From Anaerosporobacter faecicola (GTDB lineage: Bacteria; Bacillota; Clostridia; Lachnospirales; Lachnospiraceae), in contig NZ_JAAQRO010000024.1 in the NCBI RefSeq assembly GCF_012070565.1, positions 62,001-126,000 on the forward strand: 64,000 nucleotides of DNA, given 5' to 3'. Positions 36,563-44,457 of this stretch are shown one piece after another (position 1 is the stretch's first letter; every line of letters starts with the position of its first letter). The translations under genes were made by a program, and so were the position numbers. The notes under the pieces were generated by a model, which was not told where the DNA came from, searched no databases, and saw only the letters and a list, made by a program, of their open reading frames with translations.

Positions 36563-36931
36563 TTATTTCTTACGAATTACAATATCAAAATTCCCCTTAC
36601 AGCTATCACTATCCGTACGTACTTCATAGCTTCCAGCCTCTAATTTCATTACTTTTGTTTCTTCACAATCCGTCGCAAATTCATACAAGATCTCTCCTGT
36701 CTCGGTTTGTAAGGTAATGGTAGCCCCGCCTTCTTTAATCTTGCTCTCCACATCAATCTCAACCTTCATCTTCTTGTCCAAAGTAAATCCAACACTATTG
36801 GCTAACATCTCTGCTTGTTTCATATTCCGATGCGTTTCTGCCAGAATATCGTTTTTGTCCTTCCATACACTAACAACCATCAAAACTGCAACCAATAGAA
36901 ATACACAACCAAATACTTTCCTCTTTTGCAT
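36563..36931 (-). CDS. Hypothetical membrane-anchored protein
   Basis: A 122-residue protein with a basic N-terminus and one helix (VFGCVFLLVAVLMVVSVW) that acts as anchor or signal, then an extracellular beta-rich domain (AGSYEVRTDSDSCKGNFDIVIRKK at its end, read in two parts). Two cysteines in the outer domain (DCEETK and DSCKGN) could form a disulfide. I recognise no family. It is monocistronic with a terminator downstream. Confidence 0.7.
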   Translation of the reverse strand: MQKRKVFGCVFLLVAVLMVVSVWKDKNDILAETHRNMKQAEMLANSVGFTLDKKMKVEIDVESKIKEGGATITLQTETGEILYEFATDCEETKVMKLEAGSYEVRTDSDSCKGNFDIVIRKK

Positions 36932-37489
36932 CTGTACTACCCCTTTTCTATCAACTAACTCCCAAACAACAATTTTCTACACTGAAATTATACCATAATT
37001 TGGCTTGGTAATACAAGCTTTCCTTGTTGTACCGTTGATTAAGTTTTGTATGTTTATGATGCTATCATATTTGTATTCTTAATCTTTTACAAGGATCAAA
37101 AACATAAAAACCTAATGGTGTTGTCATAATTGTATTGAGTATAGAATCTTTCCAAAAAATATTAATGAAATGGAATAAGATTAATACTTTCCTTAAATTA
37201 TTTGGTAACGGTACATTTACATAAAAAGGGAATATTGTTGACCTAAAGACATTTAATAAATAAAAAATACTATAAGATATAAAGCAACTACCATAAATAA
37301 TATAGATTTAATATAGATTCATATAGTATTATAGACAAATCAAAATCAATTAACATGCAAACACAACACCTTCCTAATATAATAATCTATCTGATACAAT
37401 TCCATTTTTATTTATTTACTAACTGAATGTTACATTACTAATTATAATCAATAATTATAAGCTTTATATGAGTAAACTCATTCAAACAC
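36932..37489. other. Long AT-rich intergenic region without genes
   Basis: About 560 bases with very high A+T and no reading frame or ribosome-binding site that I would support on either strand. It lies between the hypothetical membrane protein and the IS110 element and may be the left flank of an insertion. Confidence 0.6.
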
Positions 37490-37768
37490 GTATAATCCAA
37501 TTATCTCAGATGGTAATTGGATTATTTCCTTTCTCCCAGAAATCTCTGGGTATTCTACTCCATCTCTGATATATTTTGAAAAGGCACTGTGGATCTGTAT
37601 CTATTTTTTTACAGCTTAGACTGTTATGAGGTGACTCAGACCACAGCTTTTCGTCTATTACTGTTAATCAGTTTGTTAACGCTTGACGTTTTTATTTACG
37701 TGATTACACAGCCGAATTCTCTGTGGAAGACAACAGTGCTCAAAATATTCATTAGGAGGTATTGCTCT
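37490..37768 (+). ncRNA. Candidate IS110 bridge RNA / structured left-end leader
   Basis: This non-coding stretch before the recombinase start holds a dense set of stems: ATAATCCAATTA and its exact complement (37492-37503 with 37514-37525, ten-base loop), CCCAGA/TCTGGG (37535-37550), CTGTGG/CCACAG (37587-37592 with 37641-37646), CACAG/CTGTG (37707-37725), and a long-range GCACTGT/ACAGTGC pair (37584-37590 with 37733-37739). IS110-group elements encode the guide-like bridge RNA between the left end and the recombinase gene, which matches this position. The function here is inference. Confidence 0.45.
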
Positions 37769-38939
37769 ATGTCAATGTACTTTGTTGGAATTGATATTTC
37801 CAAGTACAAACATGATTGCTGCATCATTTCTGCCAGCAATCAAAAAATCATTTCAAAGTTTACTTTTAAAAACAATAAAGCAGGCTTTGAAGAATACTAT
37901 TTTAAACTCTCTCTCCAATCCTGAGGACATAAAAATAGGGTTTGAATCAACTGCCCACTATGCTCTCAATCTTGAGTTGTTCCTCGAAAACGCTCACCAC
38001 AGCTTCATGGAAGTTAATCCAGTTCTTATCAAGGAATACAAGAAATCTACATCTCTAAGGCGTACAAAAACCGACTCTGTTGACTGCGAATCAATAGCAC
38101 GTTGGTTAATGACTGTCGAATACAAACCCCATTCAAAAGGATTTTATCATGCTTATTCTTTAAAGTCACTAACTCGTTTGCGTGATCGTCTAATTCGGTA
38201 ACGTTCTTTTTATCTCGTAAAAATCACGAATGTATTTGATCATACATTTCCTGAGTTCAAACCATTCTTTAATGAGCGATTATCTAAGACTGCTCTTTAC
38301 CTACTCGAGAATTATGGTTCTGCTGAAAAAATGGCAAGAATGAATTCTGCTTCATATGATAAGCTTCATTCTATTTCAAGAGGCAAGTTTTCACCACAGC
38401 AATTCCTAAGATTGAAAGATCTTGCTGCTAATACTGTCGGCGTAAACAACTCTATTTTTGATGTTGAGCTAAGCAGCTTGCTCACACTCTATAAAACCCT
38501 TTCTAAAGAAATAGAAAACCTAGAATGTGAAATCAACAAACTTGTTGCCGAAGTCCATCCGCATTATATGTCCATTCCTGGTATTGGTCCCATATCAGCG
38601 GCAGTCATCTATTCTGAATATGGTGATATTCCAAATTTTTCTAATCCAGGACAAATGCTTGCATTTGCTGGAATTGAACCAGGAATTAACGATTCAGGAA
38701 CCGAATCACACGGAGGAAGAATGGTAAAACGTGGTTCTTCTTCTCTTCGATACGTCCTGATTAATTGTTGCCTTCCTCTAATCCGTTTCGATATGACATT
38801 TGCTGCTTACTATGCCAAGAAACGCGAAGAAGGCAAGCCAGACAGAGTTGCTATAACTCATGTCGCAAAGAAGCTTATCAGAGTCATCTATGCATTAGAG
38901 AGGCAAGATATTGACTATAATGCTTCATTGATCCGCTAA
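37769..38939 (+). pseudogene. IS110-family transposase/recombinase, broken by one frameshift and one stop
   Basis: The gene starts at the ATG at 37769 (AGGAGG eight bases upstream) with YFVGIDISKYKHDCC, the DEDD-type N-terminal domain with its first Asp. Near 37915 the frame shifts by one base, after which NPEDIKIGFESTAHYALNLE continues with the conserved Glu and later KTDSVDCES with the next Asp. At 38199 a TAA replaces what is probably CAA (Gln) in LRDRLIR*RSFYLVK. The same frame then runs to 38939 and carries the C-terminal Tnp_20 domain: MSIPGIGPISAAVI and MVKRGSSSLRYVL, including the catalytic serine region. Rejoined it would be about 390 residues, full length. One +1 frameshift and one nonsense change make it inactive as it stands. 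Confidence 0.88.
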
Positions 38940-39077
38940 TATCTCAATCTTTATAAGATTATTTGCTTTTATTTTTTTTATTTTAATTTTAATATCAAAC
39001 TCCAATTCCAGTTCCAAAGCTTCCAAAACAAAAAATGCGTTATGCAGTTTACATATATAGTAATATATTAAATTTTA

Positions 39078-39106
39078 TTGACATTTTATCACTTGTGCAG
39101 TAAAAT
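39078..39106 (+). promoter_or_regulatory. Sigma-A-type promoter of the ABC/M50 operon
   Basis: TTGACA, a 17-base spacer and TAAAAT lie 48 bases before the first gene of the AT-rich operon. A second ATTGACATT follows at 39107-39115 and repeats the -35 context, which could be a regulator site or an alternative -35. Confidence 0.72.
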
Positions 39107-39153
39107 ATTGACATTGGTGGGAAGGTATTTCATTTGATTAAGGAGGATTACAT

Positions 39154-39573
39154 ATGGAACACACAGTAAATATTAGTCAAGAAGAAATGAACACTATTAC
39201 AAAATTAAATTTCATAAACTACGCAAAGCAAAAAGTTATTTATGCACTGGCATGGGAATGGGTTGTTTTAATTATTTTAGGTGCTATAGTAGTGGGTGGT
39301 ACTGGAATAGTTCTATATAATACTTATACAGAACACGAAGAAAAAATGGCAGCAATTCAGTATGCCACAGATAAGGGACATGAGTTAGACATGTCGTTCA
39401 CTAATGGTGCAGAATTAACTTTTAATGTAACAAAAGGTAAAACACCTTCGATAAATCTTGATGGAAAATCTGTTTCAAGAATTAGAGTAATACCACGATA
39501 TTCATCTCCTGAGAGATATGTACAACCAAATGGAGTAATAATTACACCAGATTCAATACTGGAGAATATGTAA
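39154..39573 (+). CDS. Hypothetical single-pass membrane protein, first gene of the ABC/M50 operon
   Basis: A 139-residue protein: a polar, probably cytoplasmic N-terminus (residues 1-33), one strong transmembrane helix (WEWVVLIILGAIVVGGTGIV, about 35-55), then a tail of about 80 residues, beta-rich and ending SSPERYVQPNGVIITPDS. I recognise no family. The ATG is in AGGAGGATTACATATG, the same 16 bases that precede the permease gene at 40794. It is very AT-rich like its neighbours. A single-pass protein encoded with an intramembrane protease and an ABC exporter could be the protease substrate or peptide precursor; that is inference from context. Confidence 0.7.
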   Translation: MEHTVNISQEEMNTITKLNFINYAKQKVIYALAWEWVVLIILGAIVVGGTGIVLYNTYTEHEEKMAAIQYATDKGHELDMSFTNGAELTFNVTKGKTPSINLDGKSVSRIRVIPRYSSPERYVQPNGVIITPDSILENM

Positions 39574-39638
39574 ATTATATGCATATTAATTAGCTAACCA
39601 GCTGCTAAGCCTTCCCACTTTCTTAATGGAGGTATATT

Positions 39639-39998
39639 ATGAAAAAAAAAGAGTATAAACATTTGTTATTAAAAATTTTTATTTATTTTGTTATATTTAT
39701 GACATTTTTTTGTGGAAGTTTATTTTTTATTAAAAATAACATGCACGCAGTTTCACCTTATAGTTTTGACAAAGCATTGGAAATTGGACAGAGCCAAATA
39801 ATAGATTATTACTTTTGTGGAATATTAATGAGAAGAACCTTTATGAATGTAAACATTGGAGGAGCACTTTTAGATTTAACATTCAAAGACTATCCAATCT
39901 TTTATATTATGCCATTTATAATTGCAGCCTTAATGACCATTATTTCAGCTATTTTAGTGAAGTTAATAAGAATCTATACAAAAAAAATTGAATTATAA
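39639..39998 (+). CDS. Hypothetical two-pass membrane protein
   Basis: A 119-residue protein with two transmembrane helices (about residues 10-32, IFIYFVIFMTFFCGSLFFI, and 87-111, FYIMPFIIAALMTIISAILV) joined by an outward loop of about 55 residues that has one cysteine (DYYFCGILM). Both termini are lysine-rich and cytoplasmic. The ATG has GGAGG eight bases upstream. I recognise no family. As part of the operon with an ABC transporter and M50 protease it may be an immunity or accessory protein; this is inferred from size and position. Confidence 0.65.
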   Translation: MKKKEYKHLLLKIFIYFVIFMTFFCGSLFFIKNNMHAVSPYSFDKALEIGQSQIIDYYFCGILMRRTFMNVNIGGALLDLTFKDYPIFYIMPFIIAALMTIISAILVKLIRIYTKKIEL

Positions 39999-40068
39999 AT
40001 GCTATTCAACATAAGAGATTTAAATAATTTCATATTTTTGTAATATAGATTATTTGGAGGAATTAACT

Positions 40069-40782
40069 ATGACATATGATATTAAGATTGAACAATTTTC
40101 GTTTGCATACCATAAAAATAATTACATACTAAAAGATATTAATCTTAATATTCTTAGTGGGTCTTGCATTGGATTAGTTGGTAGCAATGGAAGCGGTAAA
40201 ACTACATTAATTAAATGCATATTAGGTGAATTATCAGGGAATGGATTAATATCTATTCTTGGTGAAACACCTGATATAACTTCAATACCCTTTAAGAAAA
40301 AACTTGGCATTGTAATGGACGATGATCTTTTATTAGATTATCTTACCCTTAATGAATATTTACATATAATCGGAAAATTGTATGGAATCTTAGATGAAAA
40401 TCTGAATGAATTGATTACATACTGGCTAAACTACTTTAATCTGATTGAGTTTCAATACCGTATTATAAAGTTTTTTTCTCATGGAATGAGAAAAAAAGTA
40501 CAAATAATCGGTGCAATTATACATAAACCAGCTGTTTTAATTATTGATGAGCCTACTAACGGACTAGACATCGAAATGATTTATTTGTTAAAAAAGGCAA
40601 TTTTAGAATTGAAAAAAAACGGGACAACTATCATAGTTTCTACTCATATTTTAAGCTTTGTAGAAGATGTATGTGATGAAGTAGCAATTTTATCTAAACA
40701 TAGTATTCAATTGCAAAAAAGTATTGAATACATAAAGAAAAACTCCAGTTTAGAAGATACCTTTCTTAAATTAATCCAGTAG
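40069..40782 (+). CDS. ABC transporter ATP-binding protein
   Basis: A 237-residue ATPase: Walker A GSNGSGKTT, Q-loop region KKLGIVMDDDLLLDYLTLNE, a signature of the ABC-2 type FSHGMRKKVQI rather than LSGGQ, Walker B VLIIDEPTNGLD and switch histidine in VSTHIL. The start at 40069 has GGAGG eight bases upstream; an in-frame TTG 15 bases earlier is less likely. It is shorter at the C-terminus than BcrA-type ATPases and similar in size to SkfE/EcsA-type ones. The adjacent permease is its partner. Confidence 0.92.
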   Translation: MTYDIKIEQFSFAYHKNNYILKDINLNILSGSCIGLVGSNGSGKTTLIKCILGELSGNGLISILGETPDITSIPFKKKLGIVMDDDLLLDYLTLNEYLHIIGKLYGILDENLNELITYWLNYFNLIEFQYRIIKFFSHGMRKKVQIIGAIIHKPAVLIIDEPTNGLDIEMIYLLKKAILELKKNGTTIIVSTHILSFVEDVCDEVAILSKHSIQLQKSIEYIKKNSSLEDTFLKLIQ

Positions 40783-40793
40783 GAGGATTACAT

Positions 40794-42134
40794 ATGCCAT
40801 ATAACTATTTATTAAAGAAAAAATACTACTACATCAAAAATTTATTACGTATTTTCATTATAAAAAATACAGTTACTTTTCTATCATTTTTTATTATGCT
40901 AATTGTAGGATTTTATTTACTGTTCACTAGCCTAATGGATAACTTCTCCAACTTGCATTTTAGAGAACATATTTATTTTATAGACATGCTTCCTTTTTTA
41001 GGGAAGAGTTTGGTTATAATAGCAGCGATTATGGCGTATTTTATTTTGTATTTTTCTTATAAGTCCTCTCTAGAAGAGTGGATGCTGTTACAATATACCC
41101 CTCTATCCTGCAAGCAAGTATATTTTTTTTCTGTTGGATTTTACACAATTATAGTACTTGCTATAATTTTATTATTATTCGTTTTTGTATTACTACTTAT
41201 GCAAGCCTCTTTTTCTTTTATTATACAAATGGTGTATACCCTTTTTACATTATGCTTAGGACTTATTCTATTTCCTATCGCTTTATTTTGCATATTAAAA
41301 ACGAAGTATCAGAATCAACTTATATACCAGATTCTTTCACTTATTATAATCATATTATTTTCATTTCCTATATTATTATATTTAAGAACAAAAGATTATC
41401 AAATTACTACTCTTTATATACTAATTAATATTCCACTTATATTTGGAGTCATCGTAAATTACATATTTCGCAAAAGACAGTTTATGATAAACTCCTCTAC
41501 AGTATTACGATTCTCAAGAGAGTGTCATTCATACAAAATTACTTATGTAATTCAATCAATACTAAAGATTGAAGTTCTACGTAACAAAAAATACCTTATC
41601 GAATTGTCAATTATTCCTTTTGCTTGTAAGTTCATATCTGATCTGTGTAATTTTCCTATAAACGAGTCCATCCTTTTTATATTGCTCGCATTATCAAGTA
41701 CCTTTTTTATAGGTATCTCAAATAGCTATGAGACAATTTATAAGTATTTTCCAATTAATCAATTTTTTTTATTTATCGCTCGCATAGTCTGCGGTTTAAC
41801 ATGGGGAATGCTAGAATATAGTCTGTTCTCATTCATATATCCTTCATTGTTTAGTATAAAAAATATTATACTTTTCATAACTTGGATATTGTTTCTCATG
41901 TTACTTGCTAATGTACTTAAAATTCCAATGATTAAAAATGGAAAAGAACATGTAGTATTTTATCAACTTATAAGTTTAATAGCGAGTATTTATTTGCTAT
42001 TTATTAATATTGTACATACTTTTTTAATAGAGAACTGGAAGCCAATTCCACAATTGCAGTTAATAACAAATTTTATATTAGTATTTGTTTTGGCTTGTAT
42101 TTCTATTGCCAATGACTCCAATATACAATTGTAA
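40794..42134 (+). CDS. Large polytopic membrane protein, probable ABC permease
   Basis: A 446-residue protein with about ten hydrophobic segments and few charged residues, beginning with a basic NYLLKKKYYYIKNLLRIFI stretch. It starts 11 bases after the ATPase stop with AGGAGG upstream. No substrate-binding or protease motif is visible. Its size and pairing with a 237-residue ATPase resemble SkfE/SkfF or EcsA/EcsB pairs, which act in peptide export, immunity or control of intramembrane proteolysis. That comparison rests on size and order, not on an alignment. Confidence 0.8.
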   Translation: MPYNYLLKKKYYYIKNLLRIFIIKNTVTFLSFFIMLIVGFYLLFTSLMDNFSNLHFREHIYFIDMLPFLGKSLVIIAAIMAYFILYFSYKSSLEEWMLLQYTPLSCKQVYFFSVGFYTIIVLAIILLLFVFVLLLMQASFSFIIQMVYTLFTLCLGLILFPIALFCILKTKYQNQLIYQILSLIIIILFSFPILLYLRTKDYQITTLYILINIPLIFGVIVNYIFRKRQFMINSSTVLRFSRECHSYKITYVIQSILKIEVLRNKKYLIELSIIPFACKFISDLCNFPINESILFILLALSSTFFIGISNSYETIYKYFPINQFFLFIARIVCGLTWGMLEYSLFSFIYPSLFSIKNIILFITWILFLMLLANVLKIPMIKNGKEHVVFYQLISLIASIYLLFINIVHTFLIENWKPIPQLQLITNFILVFVLACISIANDSNIQL

Positions 42135-42161
42135 TATAATAAGCAATTATATGAGGTAAAT

Positions 42162-42863
42162 ATGAAAATATATAAATTTGATAAATATAAAATTAATACA
42201 GGTATACTATTTTCAAATAATTATATATTAGATGAACGGATTAATCAGAAAATTATAATTGATGACCATGAAAATAAAAAACTTATTAAACTAATATTTA
42301 ATAATTACAGTATAAAAAACTTGTTACATGATAGTGACATTAATACCCAGTGTCTAAAAGAATTACTTAATACATTGTATCTTTTAGATATAATATGTTT
42401 TATTAGACCCTATAGCAATAAATGTTTTTTTGAAAAGAATATATTTATTATGACAGTTAAAACTATTGTATCATACATGCTAAGATTCATTCCATTTATT
42501 GTCTGTTGTTCTAATTTAGGGATGCTCTTAAACACTAAGTTGAATAAAATAATTTATATTGTTATAACATTTATTATAATGTGTTTTGTTCATGAATTTT
42601 CACACATATATTGTTACTTCATATGTAACTCTAAAAACTTAGAATGCTACTTTAGAATTAATGCTCTTAATATACAATTAATAACAAATAAAACCAATAA
42701 AAAAAATAGTCGTTTAATAGCTTGTTTGGGTCCATTATTAGCAAGTACATGTGGATTAATTCTATTTTTAATAATTCATGAACCAATAATATTAGGATTT
42801 ATATTTATTCATTTGTCTATGTTACTACCGTTTTTCAATGATGGAAAAATAATATGGAGCTAA
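42162..42863 (+). CDS. M50-type intramembrane metalloprotease with PqqD/RRE-like N-terminus
   Basis: A 233-residue protein. Residues 20-80 have the helix-turn pattern of PqqD-like peptide-recognition domains (DDHENKKLIKLIFNNYSIKN, then CLKELLNTLYLLDII). Residues 100-233 form a membrane domain with the site-2 protease signature: HEFSH at 144-148, GP at 190-191 in a hydrophobic stretch, and the third motif LLPFFNDGK at 221-229. All three M50 motifs are present, so it is probably active. M50 proteins with such N-termini occur in peptide (RiPP) cassettes such as yyd of Bacillus subtilis, where YydH is an M50 protease beside an ABC pair. ATG with GAGGT upstream; last gene of the operon. Confidence 0.75.
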   Translation: MKIYKFDKYKINTGILFSNNYILDERINQKIIIDDHENKKLIKLIFNNYSIKNLLHDSDINTQCLKELLNTLYLLDIICFIRPYSNKCFFEKNIFIMTVKTIVSYMLRFIPFIVCCSNLGMLLNTKLNKIIYIVITFIIMCFVHEFSHIYCYFICNSKNLECYFRINALNIQLITNKTNKKNSRLIACLGPLLASTCGLILFLIIHEPIILGFIFIHLSMLLPFFNDGKIIWS

Positions 42864-42943
42864 ACGTAATTTGCTATCTATTTATATAATTAATCAGAAA
42901 GTTCATAATAAGTCAATTTGAGAATTACAATCCCAATATAATT

Positions 42944-43021
42944 TCTCCGACAATCTATTAAATTCTTAACGCATACATTGATGCCAACTATGCTAATGAA
43001 CTTACAATGCTCTCCTCACTG
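42944..43021 (+). pseudogene. Relic of an AraC-family regulator (start of DNA-binding domain)
   Basis: Translation gives SPTIY, a stop, then ILNAYIDANYANELTM and LSSL. This resembles the linker and first helix-turn-helix of AraC/XylS regulators (pattern YIDxNYAxxLTLxxLA). It has no upstream or downstream continuation. It abuts the 3' end of the S41 protease gene on the other strand. A remnant of about 25 codons is weak evidence, but the match is characteristic. Confidence 0.45.
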
Positions 43022-43034
43022 ACAACAAACAATA

Positions 43035-44402
43035 TCAATTCGGACAAACCATATTCTCCTTCTCCAAGTCCGCGCGTACAGAGAATACCGTCGTTGCATA
43101 ATGCAAACGGATTCCTGTATTATGCAGAACTACATCACTGCTGCCATCGGTACAGGTACTTCCGCCTCCTGTTGGTTCTCCCATCACCTTGCCAAGATCT
43201 AAGGATTTGTATACTGCTGCAAAGTGCCCACAGGTGGAGAAACAGCCTCCATCAATCCATAGTTCTGTTTCATACTTCAAACTGGTCTGTTTTGGTTTCA
43301 CGGTCTTTCCATAGCCCAGTAGTTTCATCGTAAGAGGTAGTTTGCTTTCAAAATACGAGTAGGGTTCCGTGATCAAATAACTTAATAACTCCTTTGCCAT
43401 CTTCGCATCACCGCCAAAGTTACCTCGTACATCAAGAATTACCTTCGTTATACCTCGTTCTTCCACCTCACGAAAGAATTCTTTTAAGAATGTTTTGAAT
43501 TTAGTCTTTTCTTCAAAGAATACACGAATCCGCAACGTAGCAGAATCTTTTTCAAAGGTGGAACTATAATAATCTCCATCTGCATACATTTCTTTGTGTA
43601 AGTCCCAAGCATTGGTATTCCACTCTTTGTTCCATATTGCCTCCACTTGTTTTGTAACAATTGTTCCGTCCTTCTTTTCCAGTACCACATCATACGTATG
43701 GGATTGCTCGACGAAATCATAATATTTTATTTGGAAACAGGCATTGGCTATATATTGCGCCACTGCCTCATTATCGCCATCTCTACTTATATTGTCTACG
43801 ATTGTCTCAATAATCTCGCCTGCCTCCACTCCATTAATGGATTGAATTATATTGCCTTCTTCTACGCCATATTCCGTATTCGACTCTTTCACCATGATGC
43901 AATCTTCCTGAAGCGAAACAGCAATTGGGAAGAAGATGTTCTTTCCCTCCCTACTTTTTTGGAGTGCCTGTGATATGCTTAGATTCGTATGCCCACAACG
44001 GACTTGTACCACCAATGGGTTGATCAGCCGATAATAGGCTTCCTCTGTCATTGGTTCTGTAATCTGCTTTTTCACCTGATCAAATGCTTCCCGTAATACC
44101 TCTTGATCCGTATAATACATGGGCGATTGCCCAAACAGCACCTTTTCTAATTGCTTCAAATCTTCCTTCAGTTCTTGTACAGTATATTGCTTGGTCGGTG
44201 CATTGGCAATGGATACATACTTTCCAAAGTATCCAAAAACTATTGCTAGTAACATGATAAGCAGGACTCCTACCTGGCTTTTTAGAAACCATGGTTTCTT
44301 CCACTTCTTTTTCATGCATTTTCGAAGAATGGCTAATAAAATCCCCTGTACGGCCAGAACAATGATTCCTGGGATAATACGGTCCATATAATATACAATC
44401 AT
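43035..44402 (-). CDS. S41-family peptidase, membrane-anchored, probably shortened C-terminus
   Basis: A 455-residue protein with two N-terminal transmembrane helices (about residues 8-28 and 38-62) and a C-terminal S41/tail-specific protease-like domain: KVILDVRGNFGGDAKMAKEL (first nucleophile-region strand), then DGGCFSTCGHFAAVYKSLDLG, where the SxxG-type serine is expected, and GEPTGGG. The end, LEKENMVCPN, corresponds roughly to the conserved G-x-x-PD position after which S41 enzymes usually have 20-40 more residues. The stop is 14 bases from the AraC relic, so the 3' end may have been lost. The start has AAGGAGGG eight bases upstream. It precedes no gene; the serine hydrolase gene lies upstream on the same strand. 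Confidence 0.75.
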   Translation of the reverse strand: MIVYYMDRIIPGIIVLAVQGILLAILRKCMKKKWKKPWFLKSQVGVLLIMLLAIVFGYFGKYVSIANAPTKQYTVQELKEDLKQLEKVLFGQSPMYYTDQEVLREAFDQVKKQITEPMTEEAYYRLINPLVVQVRCGHTNLSISQALQKSREGKNIFFPIAVSLQEDCIMVKESNTEYGVEEGNIIQSINGVEAGEIIETIVDNISRDGDNEAVAQYIANACFQIKYYDFVEQSHTYDVVLEKKDGTIVTKQVEAIWNKEWNTNAWDLHKEMYADGDYYSSTFEKDSATLRIRVFFEEKTKFKTFLKEFFREVEERGITKVILDVRGNFGGDAKMAKELLSYLITEPYSYFESKLPLTMKLLGYGKTVKPKQTSLKYETELWIDGGCFSTCGHFAAVYKSLDLGKVMGEPTGGGSTCTDGSSDVVLHNTGIRLHYATTVFSVRADLEKENMVCPN

Positions 44403-44457
44403 TTTGCACCCTCCTTATGAACGGTTTCTCTTTTGTAGATACCTCATACATGAATGG

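Larger units (their letters stand above)
37490..38939 (+). mobile_element. IS110-family insertion sequence, decayed; ends not determined
   Basis: The element holds a broken IS110-type recombinase gene (37769-38939) and a structured upstream region (37490-37768). IS110 elements usually lack terminal inverted repeats and target duplications, and no clear boundary is visible here, so the coordinates are a minimum. It sits just before the promoter of the AT-rich ABC/M50 operon. Confidence 0.75.

Noticed and set aside
39036-39104. A 22-codon frame that could be a peptide precursor before the ABC/M50 operon
   Set aside because: It has no ribosome-binding site and overlaps the operon's -35 and -10 boxes.
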